From a candidate division FCPU426 bacterium (GTDB taxonomy: Bacteria > Oederibacteriota > JAAXVQ01 > JAUVAV01): a stretch of 33,328 nt of DNA. The position numbers and the translations under genes were made by a program. Location of the stretch: contig JAUVAV010000031.1 of assembly GCA_030591525.1 (NCBI GenBank), positions 1-33,328 of the forward strand, in the 5' to 3' direction. The notes under the pieces are model-generated. The model did not search any database and had not been told where the DNA came from. It worked only from the letters and a program-made list of their open reading frames with translations. Shown in pieces: positions 9,385 through 16,748 of this stretch. Numbering within the stretch: the first letter of the stretch is position 1; every line of letters begins with the position of its first letter.

Positions 9385-9398
9385 GACATGTCCCCTTA
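9385..9398 (+). repeat. 14-bp direct repeat, right copy, inside a palindrome
   Basis: GACATGTCCCCTTA is repeated from 8652-8665. Here it overlaps the perfect palindrome GGGGACATGTCCCC (9382-9395). Confidence 0.7.
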
Positions 9399-9526
9399 GG
9401 GGCCTGAGAGTAAGCTATCAGTTACGGTACTAAAATCGCAATGTGATAAAGTAAGCGTTGAGAATCGAAAATAGAAAATTGACCGCATTTGAATATTATT
9501 ATCTATGTTTAAGGTTCAAATGCTAC

Positions 9527-9567
9527 GTAACCTATCAGTCATGTTAGTGCCATGACTGATAGGTTAC
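9527..9567. terminator. perfect inverted repeat at the 3' end of pncB
   Basis: Arms GTAACCTATCAGTCATG (9527-9543) and the exact complement (9551-9567) enclose the 7-nt loop TTAGTGC. The stop codon of pncB (minus strand) lies in the loop, so the arm supplies the last codons of pncB. It could act as an intrinsic hairpin terminator, although no strong T-run follows on the minus strand. It could equally be an inserted palindromic element that replaced the original C-terminal codons. Confidence 0.6.
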
Positions 9568-11013
9568 GCCGGAGAGCATCTTTTCCTTGATGCGCGCCAA
9601 TTCCGGAGAAAGTCCCAGCCAATAAATTTCAGGATTTCGCAAGCGCAGGTATTCTTCCGGAAATTCCGCCAGCTTTTTCCGGGCGTAATTACGGATCTCC
9701 GACAGCGCGGGGCGGGCGGCAGTATTTTCTTTCGGCCGGATCACAGGCTGCAGCAGGTCCTCCACGTAAGCCACTCCGGTAATAGTGCGCTTCTGATGCA
9801 AATACCGGCGGTCAACAGCCAAAAGCTCAGGTCCTTGCGGCAGGGGTTCTTCCTCGAAAATCATAATATCCCCCAAAGGTTGATGCTTTTCATTATAGCA
9901 GCGTATGGGACGCTTCAGCCCCGGATCCGTGGTTTTTTCGGGATTTCCGGTCAGCTTGATGCGGGGAAGCCAGGATCCTTTTCTTTCCATAGCCACTAGT
10001 TTATACACGCCGTCCAGGGCCGGGTGATCCTTGGAAGTTATCAAATGAGTGCCCACGGCCCACATGTTGATTTTAGCGCCCTGGCGCTTTAAATCCGCGA
10101 TCAGGTCCTCATCCAGGTCATTGGTGCCGATAATGGTCACTTGCGGCATTCCGGCTTCTAAGAATTTATTATGAGCGGCTTTGGAAAGTTTTGCCAGGTC
10201 TCCGGAGTCAATACGGATGGCCGGTGGAATATGCGGCCGGGTCTTGAATACATCTATGGCGTTGGGCACTCCGCTGCGCAGCGTGTCGTAGGTATCAACC
10301 AGCAGGGCGCATCCGCGGGGAAAAGTATCGGCAAAGGCCTCAAAAGACTCCTTCTCATTAGGGAAGACCATGACCCAGGAATGGGCATGCGTGCCCCGAA
10401 CCGGAATATCGAAGAGCCGTCCGGCCAGGACATTACTGGTAGCCATGGCTCCACCGATATAAGCCGCCCGGCTGCCGGTCAGCCCGCCATCCGGTCCCTG
10501 GGCCCGGCGCAGGCCGAATTCGAGTACCGGATCGCCTTGGGCGGCCTGGCAGATGCGGGCGGTCTTGGTCGCGATGAGGGATTGGTAATTTAAAGCGTTG
10601 AGCAGAAAGGTTTCCACTAATTGCGCGTGCCCCAGCGGGCCGGTAACCCGGATAATGGGTTCATGGGGAAAAACCGGCGTTCCCTCGGGCATGGCACGGA
10701 TTTCCAGCGCGGGCTGGAACTTGGCCAAATAGTCCAGAGTGGCCTGGTCAAAGACCCGGAGGCTTTCCAGGTATTCCAGATCCGGGTGTGTAAAACGGAG
10801 ATTTTCCAGGTAATCCATGAATTGTTCCAGTCCGGCGGTCAGTACAAAACCGGTATGCGGAGGCAGTGTGCGGAAAAAATATTCAAAAGAAACCGGTTGA
10901 TCGGCTAAACCGTGTTTTAAATAACCGGCCAGCATGGTCAACTGGTAAAAATCCGTCATCAAGGCCATGCCTTGCCGGTGCAGCCAATGTTGCGAATTGG
11001 AAGAAGCAGGCAT
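9544..11013 (-). CDS. pncB: nicotinate phosphoribosyltransferase
   Basis: This enzyme joins nicotinate to PRPP (with ATP) to give nicotinate mononucleotide in the Preiss-Handler NAD salvage route. The 489-aa length is normal. The N-terminal MTDFYQLTMLAGYLKHG, the segment GGAMATSNVLAG, the GTHAHSWV motif (207-214) with the histidine expected to be phosphorylated, and IRIDSGDLAKLSKAA are all present. ATG 11013 begins 2 bases after the pncA stop, so the two form an operon in which nicotinamidase feeds its product to this enzyme. The last codons lie in a perfect inverted repeat, so the final 5-6 residues (TYQSWH) may not be original. Confidence 0.95.
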   Translation of the reverse strand: MPASSNSQHWLHRQGMALMTDFYQLTMLAGYLKHGLADQPVSFEYFFRTLPPHTGFVLTAGLEQFMDYLENLRFTHPDLEYLESLRVFDQATLDYLAKFQPALEIRAMPEGTPVFPHEPIIRVTGPLGHAQLVETFLLNALNYQSLIATKTARICQAAQGDPVLEFGLRRAQGPDGGLTGSRAAYIGGAMATSNVLAGRLFDIPVRGTHAHSWVMVFPNEKESFEAFADTFPRGCALLVDTYDTLRSGVPNAIDVFKTRPHIPPAIRIDSGDLAKLSKAAHNKFLEAGMPQVTIIGTNDLDEDLIADLKRQGAKINMWAVGTHLITSKDHPALDGVYKLVAMERKGSWLPRIKLTGNPEKTTDPGLKRPIRCYNEKHQPLGDIMIFEEEPLPQGPELLAVDRRYLHQKRTITGVAYVEDLLQPVIRPKENTAARPALSEIRNYARKKLAEFPEEYLRLRNPEIYWLGLSPELARIKEKMLSGVTYQSWH

Positions 11014-11015
11014 GA

Positions 11016-11597
11016 TTAAACCAGTTCCCGGCTGGAGGTGAGGTTTACACCGGCCGCTTGCATAATCTGCACGGCTTTTTCTTCGCTGCCAGGAGATATA
11101 TTCACGCCGCGTACCGCGTCCTGAATCAGCCAGACCTCGAATCCGGAGCGCAGCGCATCCAGAGCAGTGGCTTTAACGCAGTACTCCATAGCCACCCCGG
11201 TTACGAAAATCCGCTGAATATTACGCTGCTTCAGCCACTGGGCCAGATCCGTATCCTGAAATCCGGAGTAGGCCTCCTTATCCGGAGCCTCGGCCTTGCT
11301 GACAAGCTTATCAGCTGAACTGCTTTCCAGGTCCGGGTGAAATTCCGCGCCCCGGGTTCCCTGCACGCAATGCGCCGGCCAGGAACCATCCTTAAAAGCC
11401 GGGGAAACCGCAAAGCTGATATGATCAGCAGGGTGCCAATCCCGCGTAAAGACCCGGGTTGAAAAACCGGCCAGCAGACGATTGATCAGGGGGATAATCT
11501 CATCCCCTCCGGAAACCGCGAGCGCGCCGCCCGGCATAAAATCATTCTGCATATCCACGACAATCAAAGCGTCCGCGGGAGTAATAGTGAGCGGCAT
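11016..11597 (-). CDS. pncA: nicotinamidase
   Basis: PncA hydrolyses nicotinamide to nicotinate and ammonia. The 193-aa protein is an isochorismatase-fold hydrolase with D15 (ALIVVDMQNDF), K101 and C140 (GVAMEYCVKATALDA) as the expected catalytic triad, and metal ligands D53, H55 and H59 (TRDWHPADH). ATG 11597 is chosen over upstream in-frame starts because AGGAG lies 9-10 bases before it and the family normally begins a few residues before the DMQNDF strand. It is first in the pncA-pncB operon. A possible promoter lies about 50-80 bases upstream. Confidence 0.95.
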   Translation of the reverse strand: MPLTITPADALIVVDMQNDFMPGGALAVSGGDEIIPLINRLLAGFSTRVFTRDWHPADHISFAVSPAFKDGSWPAHCVQGTRGAEFHPDLESSSADKLVSKAEAPDKEAYSGFQDTDLAQWLKQRNIQRIFVTGVAMEYCVKATALDALRSGFEVWLIQDAVRGVNISPGSEEKAVQIMQAAGVNLTSSRELV

Positions 11598-11645
11598 GGC
11601 GGGTATCTCCTTTGTTTGAAGTTTGCTTCCCGTCCAGGGTGTATG

Positions 11646-11675
11646 TATTTTCCGTCTTTTGTAAATTAAAGTCAA
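11646..11675 (-). promoter_or_regulatory. possible pncAB promoter
   Basis: On the minus strand TTGACT (11675-11670) is followed after 18 bases by AAAATA (11651-11646), about 50 bases upstream of pncA. The -10 match is weak. Confidence 0.35.
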
Positions 11676-11730
11676 GCCGGGATGAGATATTCTAGTGTCA
11701 TGTTTCACAGGTACGTTGAATATATGTTTT

Positions 11731-11762
11731 GTCATTCCGGCATGCTTGAAGCCGGAATCCAG
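11731..11762 (-). repeat. REP-like palindromic repeat, left inverted copy
   Basis: Read on the minus strand it runs from CTGGATTCCGGCTT to CATGCCGGAATGAC. It matches 13835-13866 (plus strand) at 29 of 32 bases. Each unit is itself an imperfect dyad (GGATTCCGGC / GCCGGAATG). The two copies are inverted and bracket the AT-rich three-gene cassette. Confidence 0.75.
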
Positions 11763-12143
11763 AGGCTTTGATTTACAGATAGGAATTTGCTTTTTAGCTC
11801 ATCAGTGCTCAAATGTCAAAATGTCACGAATATTTCTTTTCCTTTTTCGTCGACACTGTCGTCGAAATTTGACCCCGCCGCGATCAATAAATATTTTCCT
11901 TTGTCCTGGTCTCACGATGTTATGTCAAGAAAAAAGTTATCCGCGAAAAAAAAGACTGCTCAGGGGAAAGAACATGGTGATTTTTTATTTAGGAGTTGGG
12001 GGAAAAATATCGTCATTGACGGCTGCTCCAGTTTTTGCTATATTATCATTCAAAAGCAATTACCTACCAGCTCAGCTTGCCGAAGATATTAGCAATTTAG
12101 TTAAAAAAGTATATCGATTATCAAAATAATTAGGAACGAAACA
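11763..12143 (+). other. AT-rich leader region before the cassette, no certain gene
   Basis: Two overlapping frames (11695-12129 and 11787-12092) are open here but show no family resemblance. They run into the left repeat and lack a good ribosome site. A fragment such as SSLTAAPVFAILSFKSN may be remnant coding. I do not call a gene. Confidence 0.35.
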
Positions 12144-12920
12144 ATGAATGCAGAAAATTATGACAATATTGAATATAAGGAAAATTTTTTAAAAGCAGTA
12201 ATATTTCGAATTGGTTTTAATAATATATTAAAAATATCACAAACTTTACCTGTTGCATTTCAAGATAAAATAAGGGCTAATTTTCCAATAACTGAAGAAC
12301 ACTCGGGGACAAAAATATTTACAGCCATTCAGGGTAATAAAAAGCAAGAACAAACAGAGTTTTATAAAGAATGGTGGTTTTTTAATAAAGATAAAACTAT
12401 GAAGGTTACTATAAATCCAGAAAGTTATGTATTTGAATCATTTAGTTATAAGAATTTTGAGGTTATTAATAAAAATATAAAAGAAACCTATGAAATATTT
12501 TCTCAGGAATATTCACCAATTGTATTTAATCGAATAGGTCTTAGGTACGTCAATGAATTATCTGTAAAGGATGGAAATCCTCTTAATTGGACTGAATATA
12601 TTGATGAAAATTTAACAAAAACAACAGACAGCTTTATCAAAGAAAAAGATAAAATATCTCGAGCTATGTCACAAATGCATTTAAACTATGATGATAAGAT
12701 GTTGATTTTTACATATGGTTTACATAACACGGAATTTCCTTCTAAAATAAGCAGGAAAGAGTTTGCTTTGGATCTGGATTGTTATACAACGGAATTTCCT
12801 GAAGAACAAAATATAAATATAGTCGAGGATTATCTGTGCACATTTCATAATTTGATTCAGAAGTATTTTGAAATGAGCATTAAAGATAAATTAAGAAATT
12901 TAATGGGGAGTAAAAAATGA
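12144..12920 (+). CDS. TIGR04255 family protein
   Basis: A 258-aa protein that fits the TIGR04255 family of unknown function: an opening YKENFLKAVIFRIGFNNILK, FP.. before residue 50, an aromatic middle (EWWFFNKDKTMKVTINPES), the FNRIGLRYVNEL segment and a C-terminal FHNLIQKYFE. There is no signal peptide or membrane segment, so it is likely cytoplasmic. ATG 12144 follows AGGAACG (12131-12137). Codon use is very AT-rich compared with the purine and NAD genes, pointing to recent transfer. Its TGA overlaps the next ATG. Together with two further overlapping genes it forms a compact cassette. A defence or other accessory role is my inference from setting, not from sequence. Confidence 0.8.
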   Translation: MNAENYDNIEYKENFLKAVIFRIGFNNILKISQTLPVAFQDKIRANFPITEEHSGTKIFTAIQGNKKQEQTEFYKEWWFFNKDKTMKVTINPESYVFESFSYKNFEVINKNIKETYEIFSQEYSPIVFNRIGLRYVNELSVKDGNPLNWTEYIDENLTKTTDSFIKEKDKISRAMSQMHLNYDDKMLIFTYGLHNTEFPSKISRKEFALDLDCYTTEFPEEQNINIVEDYLCTFHNLIQKYFEMSIKDKLRNLMGSKK

Positions 12921-13093
12921 ATAAATATTTTGAACAAAAAACAGAAAACTATTTTACACAAAACACCAAAGAATCAACAAAGAAGGATTCTGCAGAAAAA
13001 ATAAAATCGTATGATAAGGTTGAAATAGGCAAAGAATATAGTCGTAAAACTTCATCGTCTCGAGTAGTTGGATATGTTACAAAGCAAGATTGA
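12917..13093 (+). CDS. 58-aa basic protein, middle gene of the cassette
   Basis: ATG 12917 overlaps the TGA of the TIGR04255 gene (ATGA) and has GGGGAG 6 bases upstream. The product begins MNKYFEQKTENYFTQNTKES and is rich in Lys, Ser, Thr and Glu. It looks disordered apart from a possible short strand near the end (SSRVVGYVTKQD). Its last 20 bases overlap the start of the third gene. I recognise no family. Overlaps at both ends and a good ribosome site make it a probable real gene. Alternatively it could be part of a once-longer frame joined to gene three by a frameshift. Confidence 0.55.
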   Translation: MNKYFEQKTENYFTQNTKESTKKDSAEKIKSYDKVEIGKEYSRKTSSSRVVGYVTKQD

Positions 13094-13655
13094 GTCTTTT
13101 TATGAGAAACATAGTAAAAGTAGAGTTTGTCAGGGAGATATTCTTAGGGATTTTAAATTTAATATAGTTGCTGGAGATGAAATAATAGAGAAAGAGATAC
13201 TGTATGTTACGGTTGTTTCCCAAGATTGCGACTTGGATTTGAATAAGAAAAATAATCAAATATCAGATAGTGGCGAAGAAATAAATAATCAATTTTTACC
13301 CAACGCATTAATCCTACCAGCTTTTACTGTTAATGAATTTAAAGAGGGTGAACATTTAAAAGAATTGTATAAAGTAGTGCAGGAGCGAAAAAATCAAAAA
13401 ATAATTGACAAAATAAAAGAACAGAAAATGGAAAGGTATCATTTCATTCCACGAAATTTAGATTTTCAAATACCAGAGCTTATTGTTGATTTTAAAATAC
13501 ACTTTACAATTCCGCTAGGGGATATTGGGCAAACTTATAATGAGTGCTATTTAGCTACAATCAACGAGCTATTTCGTGAGAGACTATCGCAAAGATTCAC
13601 TACGTTTATTAACAGAATTGCTTTGCCGGAACTGGAGTTTGTAGCAGAACAATGA
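13074..13655 (+). CDS. unknown protein with VSQDCDL motif, third gene of the cassette
   Basis: A 193-aa soluble protein from ATG 13074 (an in-frame TTG lies at 13068), overlapping the previous gene by 20 bases. Features: an N-terminal segment with RVCQGDILRDFKFNIVAG, then a strand ending in the striking motif VVSQDCDLDLN with a paired Asp-Cys-Asp, a charged helical stretch (KVVQERKNQKIIDKIKEQK), and a C-terminal helix with basic and aromatic residues (ELFRERLSQRFTTFINRI). I have the impression that QGDI plus SQDCDL proteins form a loose family of hypothetical proteins, with no function known to me. The composition matches the AT-rich upstream genes, so all three moved together. Confidence 0.65.
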   Translation: MLQSKIESFYEKHSKSRVCQGDILRDFKFNIVAGDEIIEKEILYVTVVSQDCDLDLNKKNNQISDSGEEINNQFLPNALILPAFTVNEFKEGEHLKELYKVVQERKNQKIIDKIKEQKMERYHFIPRNLDFQIPELIVDFKIHFTIPLGDIGQTYNECYLATINELFRERLSQRFTTFINRIALPELEFVAEQ

Positions 13656-14090
13656 CCGAAATTTATAAATTGTTGGTACATTTCAACATGCTATTAAAAT
13701 ACTTGCTCGCCTATTTTTGAGCCATTTAAATCAAACGTGTATCTGTTGCGAAAACGCAATTTCTGGCAAATGCACTCCCATTTCGTCTCCACGGCGAAAG
13801 CCTGGGTCCAGGCCTGATTTTATCTATAAAGTCGCTGGATTCCGGCTAAAATCATGCCGGAATGACGGGCACTTCAGAACTTAGCACTTGGCTTAGGTTG
13901 CTTGAATTTGTCGTTTCCGCAACAGACATTAATTAAATTATCCGTTAAAATTACTTTGTTGTAAGCAGCATTGTTGTCCAAATTCCCCTTTGATTTACAC
14001 TTTTACAGCATATATTTTAATGAAATCCCTTATTTTTCAACACTTTTAAGTTTTTAGCGATAGATAGAGTCTATCCGGAGTCTCCCGGGT
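13656..14090. other. intergenic stretch with the right REP-like repeat
   Basis: This holds the repeat at 13835-13866. The rest is AT-rich sequence with no frame I can support on either strand. It separates the cassette from the convergent glcD-like gene. No convincing terminator hairpin is visible. Confidence 0.5.
13835..13866 (+). repeat. REP-like palindromic repeat, right copy
   Basis: CTGGATTCCGGCT...CATGCCGGAATGAC in plus orientation is the inverted partner of 11731-11762, with 3 mismatches in 32 bases. Confidence 0.75.
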
Positions 14091-15608
14091 TTAATCCAAA
14101 TATTTTTCCGGGAAAATGTTTCCGCGGTTTAGAATACCGGCCGGGTCGAAGATGCGCTTGACCCGGGCCATTTCCCGCAAGCCCGGCTCTCCCACCATGA
14201 TTTCCATAAAGGCATGCTTGATTTTACCGATGCCGTGCTCAGCGCTTACCGTACCGCCGCGGGCTACTGCTTCGCGGGCGAACTGTAAATAGAGATCTTT
14301 GGCAGCCTGGAATTCCGAGGCCTGACGGGGCAGTATATTGACGTGCAGATGGCATTCTCCAATATGCCCGAAAATTAAATATTGCAATCCCAGGCTCTCC
14401 AGGCCGCGGCGATAAATATTGAGCATTTCAGGAAAAGCTTTCTCCGGTACTGCCATATCGGTTCCCACCTTGGGGAAATTGCGCTGCCTTACCAGGCGGT
14501 TAACAGCTTCGGGCAGGGCATGGCGAAATTCCTGCAAACGCCGGACATCCGGTTCGGTTTCCGCATACCAGATCATGTTTTCCGATACGCCTCTTTGATC
14601 CAGAAATTCCGACCATTGTGCAAGTGCCTCATCCTGCTTGCCGGGAGAATACTCCTGTTCCATCAATAATACGGCCCGGCTGATATCAGGGATATTGGGA
14701 AATTCCGGCCGGAGCAAATCCAGAGCCTGCTGATCCATGAACTCCAACGAGGCCGGACCGGTCTGGAAGGCGGAATCTTTGGTCTGGTTGCGAATAATCG
14801 CGGCGCAATCAACCGCGCTCGGCATATCCGGGAAAAAGACGGCCAGCGTGAAACGGCCGGCCGGCGCGCGCAGCAATTTGAGTTTCAGAGAGGTAATTAC
14901 TGCCAGAGTACCGTCCATGCCGATTAACAGATCAATCGGGTCCATATCCGGCACGGAGAAGTATCCAGCCGCATTTTTAGTCACTTCCAGGGAGGGAAGC
15001 AAGGGGCGTTGGCATTCCAGTGTTCGGCCGGAAGACAGCGGGAATTTCAAGAGGTCTTGGGAGGTCCGGGATCGGCCGCGTTCCAGGCGCAGGATTTCAC
15101 CCGTGGACAGCACGGCGGTTAAAGCCAGCACGTGTTCGCGGGTGGCGCCGTATTTAAAACTCCGTCCGCCGCTGGCATTGGTTGACGCATTACCGCCCAG
15201 CGTGCCGGTTTTCTCCGTGGGATCCGGGCCGTAGAGCAGGCCGGCCTGGCTAGCCGCGGATATCAGGGTTTCCAGCCGGACCGCCGGGCCAAGAGTTACC
15301 CAGCCGCCTTCTCCGGTGAGTTCAATCTTATTGAGAGTATCCAGGCGTTCCATGGAAAGCAGGGTGCCTCCCTGGGCAATGCATCCCGCGCTTACTCCGG
15401 TACGGCCCCCCACGATGGTGATGCTTTCTTTCTTCCGGGAGGCTTGCTTTAAATATTCAGCGACCTCGGATTCGGTCTCGGGAATTACCAGGCGTTCGGC
15501 ATATCCCTGGGTGAAACCTGAGGCATCTTCCAAATACCCAGTTATGACAGACGGATCAATTTTAATCAGCAAGGCCGCGGCCTCCTCTTCTGCCGGATAT
15601 CCTAGCAT
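14091..15608 (-). CDS. FAD-linked oxidase, GlcD / D-lactate dehydrogenase family
   Basis: A 505-aa flavoprotein of the GlcD/DLD (2-hydroxyacid dehydrogenase) group. The PCMH-type FAD-binding half shows VIPETESEVAEYLKQA, ITIVGGRTGVSAG (63-75) and GTLGGNASTNASGG (135-148). The C-terminal half has the metal and substrate-site pattern HIGECHLHVN and the closing AEHGIGKIKHAFM. It probably oxidises D-lactate, glycolate or a similar 2-hydroxyacid and passes electrons to a quinone or partner iron-sulfur protein. No GlcE/GlcF-type partner is adjacent. The motif reads C-H where D/G-N-x-H is usual (GECHLH). ATG 15608 has no clear ribosome site. It stands alone on the minus strand. Confidence 0.85.
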   Translation of the reverse strand: MLGYPAEEEAAALLIKIDPSVITGYLEDASGFTQGYAERLVIPETESEVAEYLKQASRKKESITIVGGRTGVSAGCIAQGGTLLSMERLDTLNKIELTGEGGWVTLGPAVRLETLISAASQAGLLYGPDPTEKTGTLGGNASTNASGGRSFKYGATREHVLALTAVLSTGEILRLERGRSRTSQDLLKFPLSSGRTLECQRPLLPSLEVTKNAAGYFSVPDMDPIDLLIGMDGTLAVITSLKLKLLRAPAGRFTLAVFFPDMPSAVDCAAIIRNQTKDSAFQTGPASLEFMDQQALDLLRPEFPNIPDISRAVLLMEQEYSPGKQDEALAQWSEFLDQRGVSENMIWYAETEPDVRRLQEFRHALPEAVNRLVRQRNFPKVGTDMAVPEKAFPEMLNIYRRGLESLGLQYLIFGHIGECHLHVNILPRQASEFQAAKDLYLQFAREAVARGGTVSAEHGIGKIKHAFMEIMVGEPGLREMARVKRIFDPAGILNRGNIFPEKYLD

Positions 15609-15624
15609 GGAGCGGTATAAAATT

Positions 15625-15645
15625 GGAACAGCAATTCTCTTGATT
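15625..15645 (+). repeat. 21-bp repeat (copy also upstream of carA)
   Basis: GGAACAGCAATTCTCTTGATT matches 19658-19678 with one mismatch. Here it precedes the IS91-type fragment by about 50 bases. Confidence 0.55.
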
Positions 15646-15693
15646 CCATATTTAATTCAGCAATAAAAGGATAAATTCCATGTCTAACCAGAC

Positions 15694-16022
15694 ATGGGAG
15701 AAAAAATCTATAAATCCCGCCATCCTAAAAGAACTAAGTTGTGGCAATGTTTGCATGTCCATTTCGATGATTACCTTAACCATTATAAAGAGAAGTATGA
15801 AAAAAGCCATGGCTATTTGAGACCGATAGTTTTAGAAGTAGTAAAGAAATATCTGGAATGTGGGGATTTGAGCAAAGGCTTTGCGCGGATAGTATGCCAG
15901 AAGTGTAAACAAGAATATTTATTAGCCTTTTCCTGCCGGGGACGATGGTTTTGTCCCAGTTGTCATCAGAAAAAAGTATTGCATTTTGGTGAAAATATCA
16001 CCGCTAACATAGCCTATCCGGT
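15694..16022 (+). pseudogene. IS91-type transposase, N-terminal zinc-binding fragment
   Basis: From ATG 15694 the frame carries the N-terminal zinc-binding domain of IS91-like transposases: HGYLRPIVLEVVKKYLECGD, GFARIVCQKCKQEYLLAFSC and RGRWFCPSCHQKKVLHFGE. The paired CxxC sites (CQKC, CPSC) are intact. Similarity ends at about AYPV (16010-16020), just where family members continue with a PHRQ-type stretch. The reading frame runs on out of phase to 16146 through another gene's codons. The catalytic domain is gone, so it cannot transpose by itself. Confidence 0.8.
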
Positions 16023-16525
16023 GGATTATTTTAGGTCTGCTCCTGGCCGCTGGCAACGGAATTCAAGCTTCCCTTGCCGGCTTTGTCATCCTGCCCACCC
16101 TGTTAATGCTGCTGTTTTGCCAAAAATACCCGAAATGGTGGTTTGACTGGAATTTTAATCTCGCCGGTTTCGCGGCCCGTGTCACGGTTTATATCACGCT
16201 CCTAAGCGATGTCTATCCTTCCACCGATGAAGAACAGTACGTGCACCTTCAGCTCCCTTACCCGAATGCCAAAGAAGATCTCAACCGCTGGCTGCCCCTG
16301 GTCAAATGGTTTCTCGCCATCCCCCATTACATCGTCCTGGCCGTACTCAGCATTATCGTCATAATCGTCGTAATAATTTCCTGGTTCGCGATCCTGTTTA
16401 CAGGTCGCATTCCCAAGAATTTTTTTGAATTTATCGCAGGGGTGTTTCGCTGGCATTTGCGGGTGGCAGGGTATGCCCTGCTGCTAACCACAGACCAATA
16501 TCCGCCGTTTCGTTTAGTAGAATAG
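16019..16525 (+). pseudogene. DUF4389 family membrane protein, 5'-truncated
   Basis: In frame from about 16019 the sequence reads RWIILGLLLAAGNGIQ and FVILPTLLMLLFC, then KYPKWWFDWNFNLAGFAARV, PSTDEEQYVHLQLPYP, LVKWFLAIPHYIVL and a further membrane helix, ending at TAG 16523-16525. This is the DUF4389 pattern of conserved aromatic motifs between membrane helices. The N-terminal portion is missing and the preceding sequence belongs to an IS91-type transposase in another frame. An internal ATG 16106 could give a 139-aa stub. Function of the family is unknown. The remaining part is well preserved, so the truncation is probably recent. Confidence 0.75.
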
Positions 16526-16748
16526 GGCATAGGGGAACTCCAGAAGATCATCGCGTCCCGCTTTCATATTATTTTTATGGCGTCTTGGGAACTATAGCTT
16601 GCCAAAAAGGGAGTAGTTTAATAAAATGCAGCTTTAAAAGGTGCACAATAATTTATGCTGTAAAAATTCGGCAAAAGGAGGCGAAGACCGGCATAAAATA
16701 GCAGCCAGGCCGGCGGGCGGCAAACGAAAAAAACAGGAGGAAAACCGA

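Noticed and set aside
10171-10593. 140-codon plus-strand frame
   Set aside because: Shadow of pncB on the opposite strand; low-complexity Gly/Arg-rich translation and no start signal.
11695-12129. 144-codon frame before the TIGR04255 gene
   Set aside because: Starts inside the inverted repeat, has no ribosome site, is overlapped by another frame of similar length, and resembles no family I know.
15694-16146. Continuous 150-codon frame as a complete transposase
   Set aside because: Only the first 108 or so codons match IS91-type sequence; the rest is out-of-frame DUF4389 DNA.
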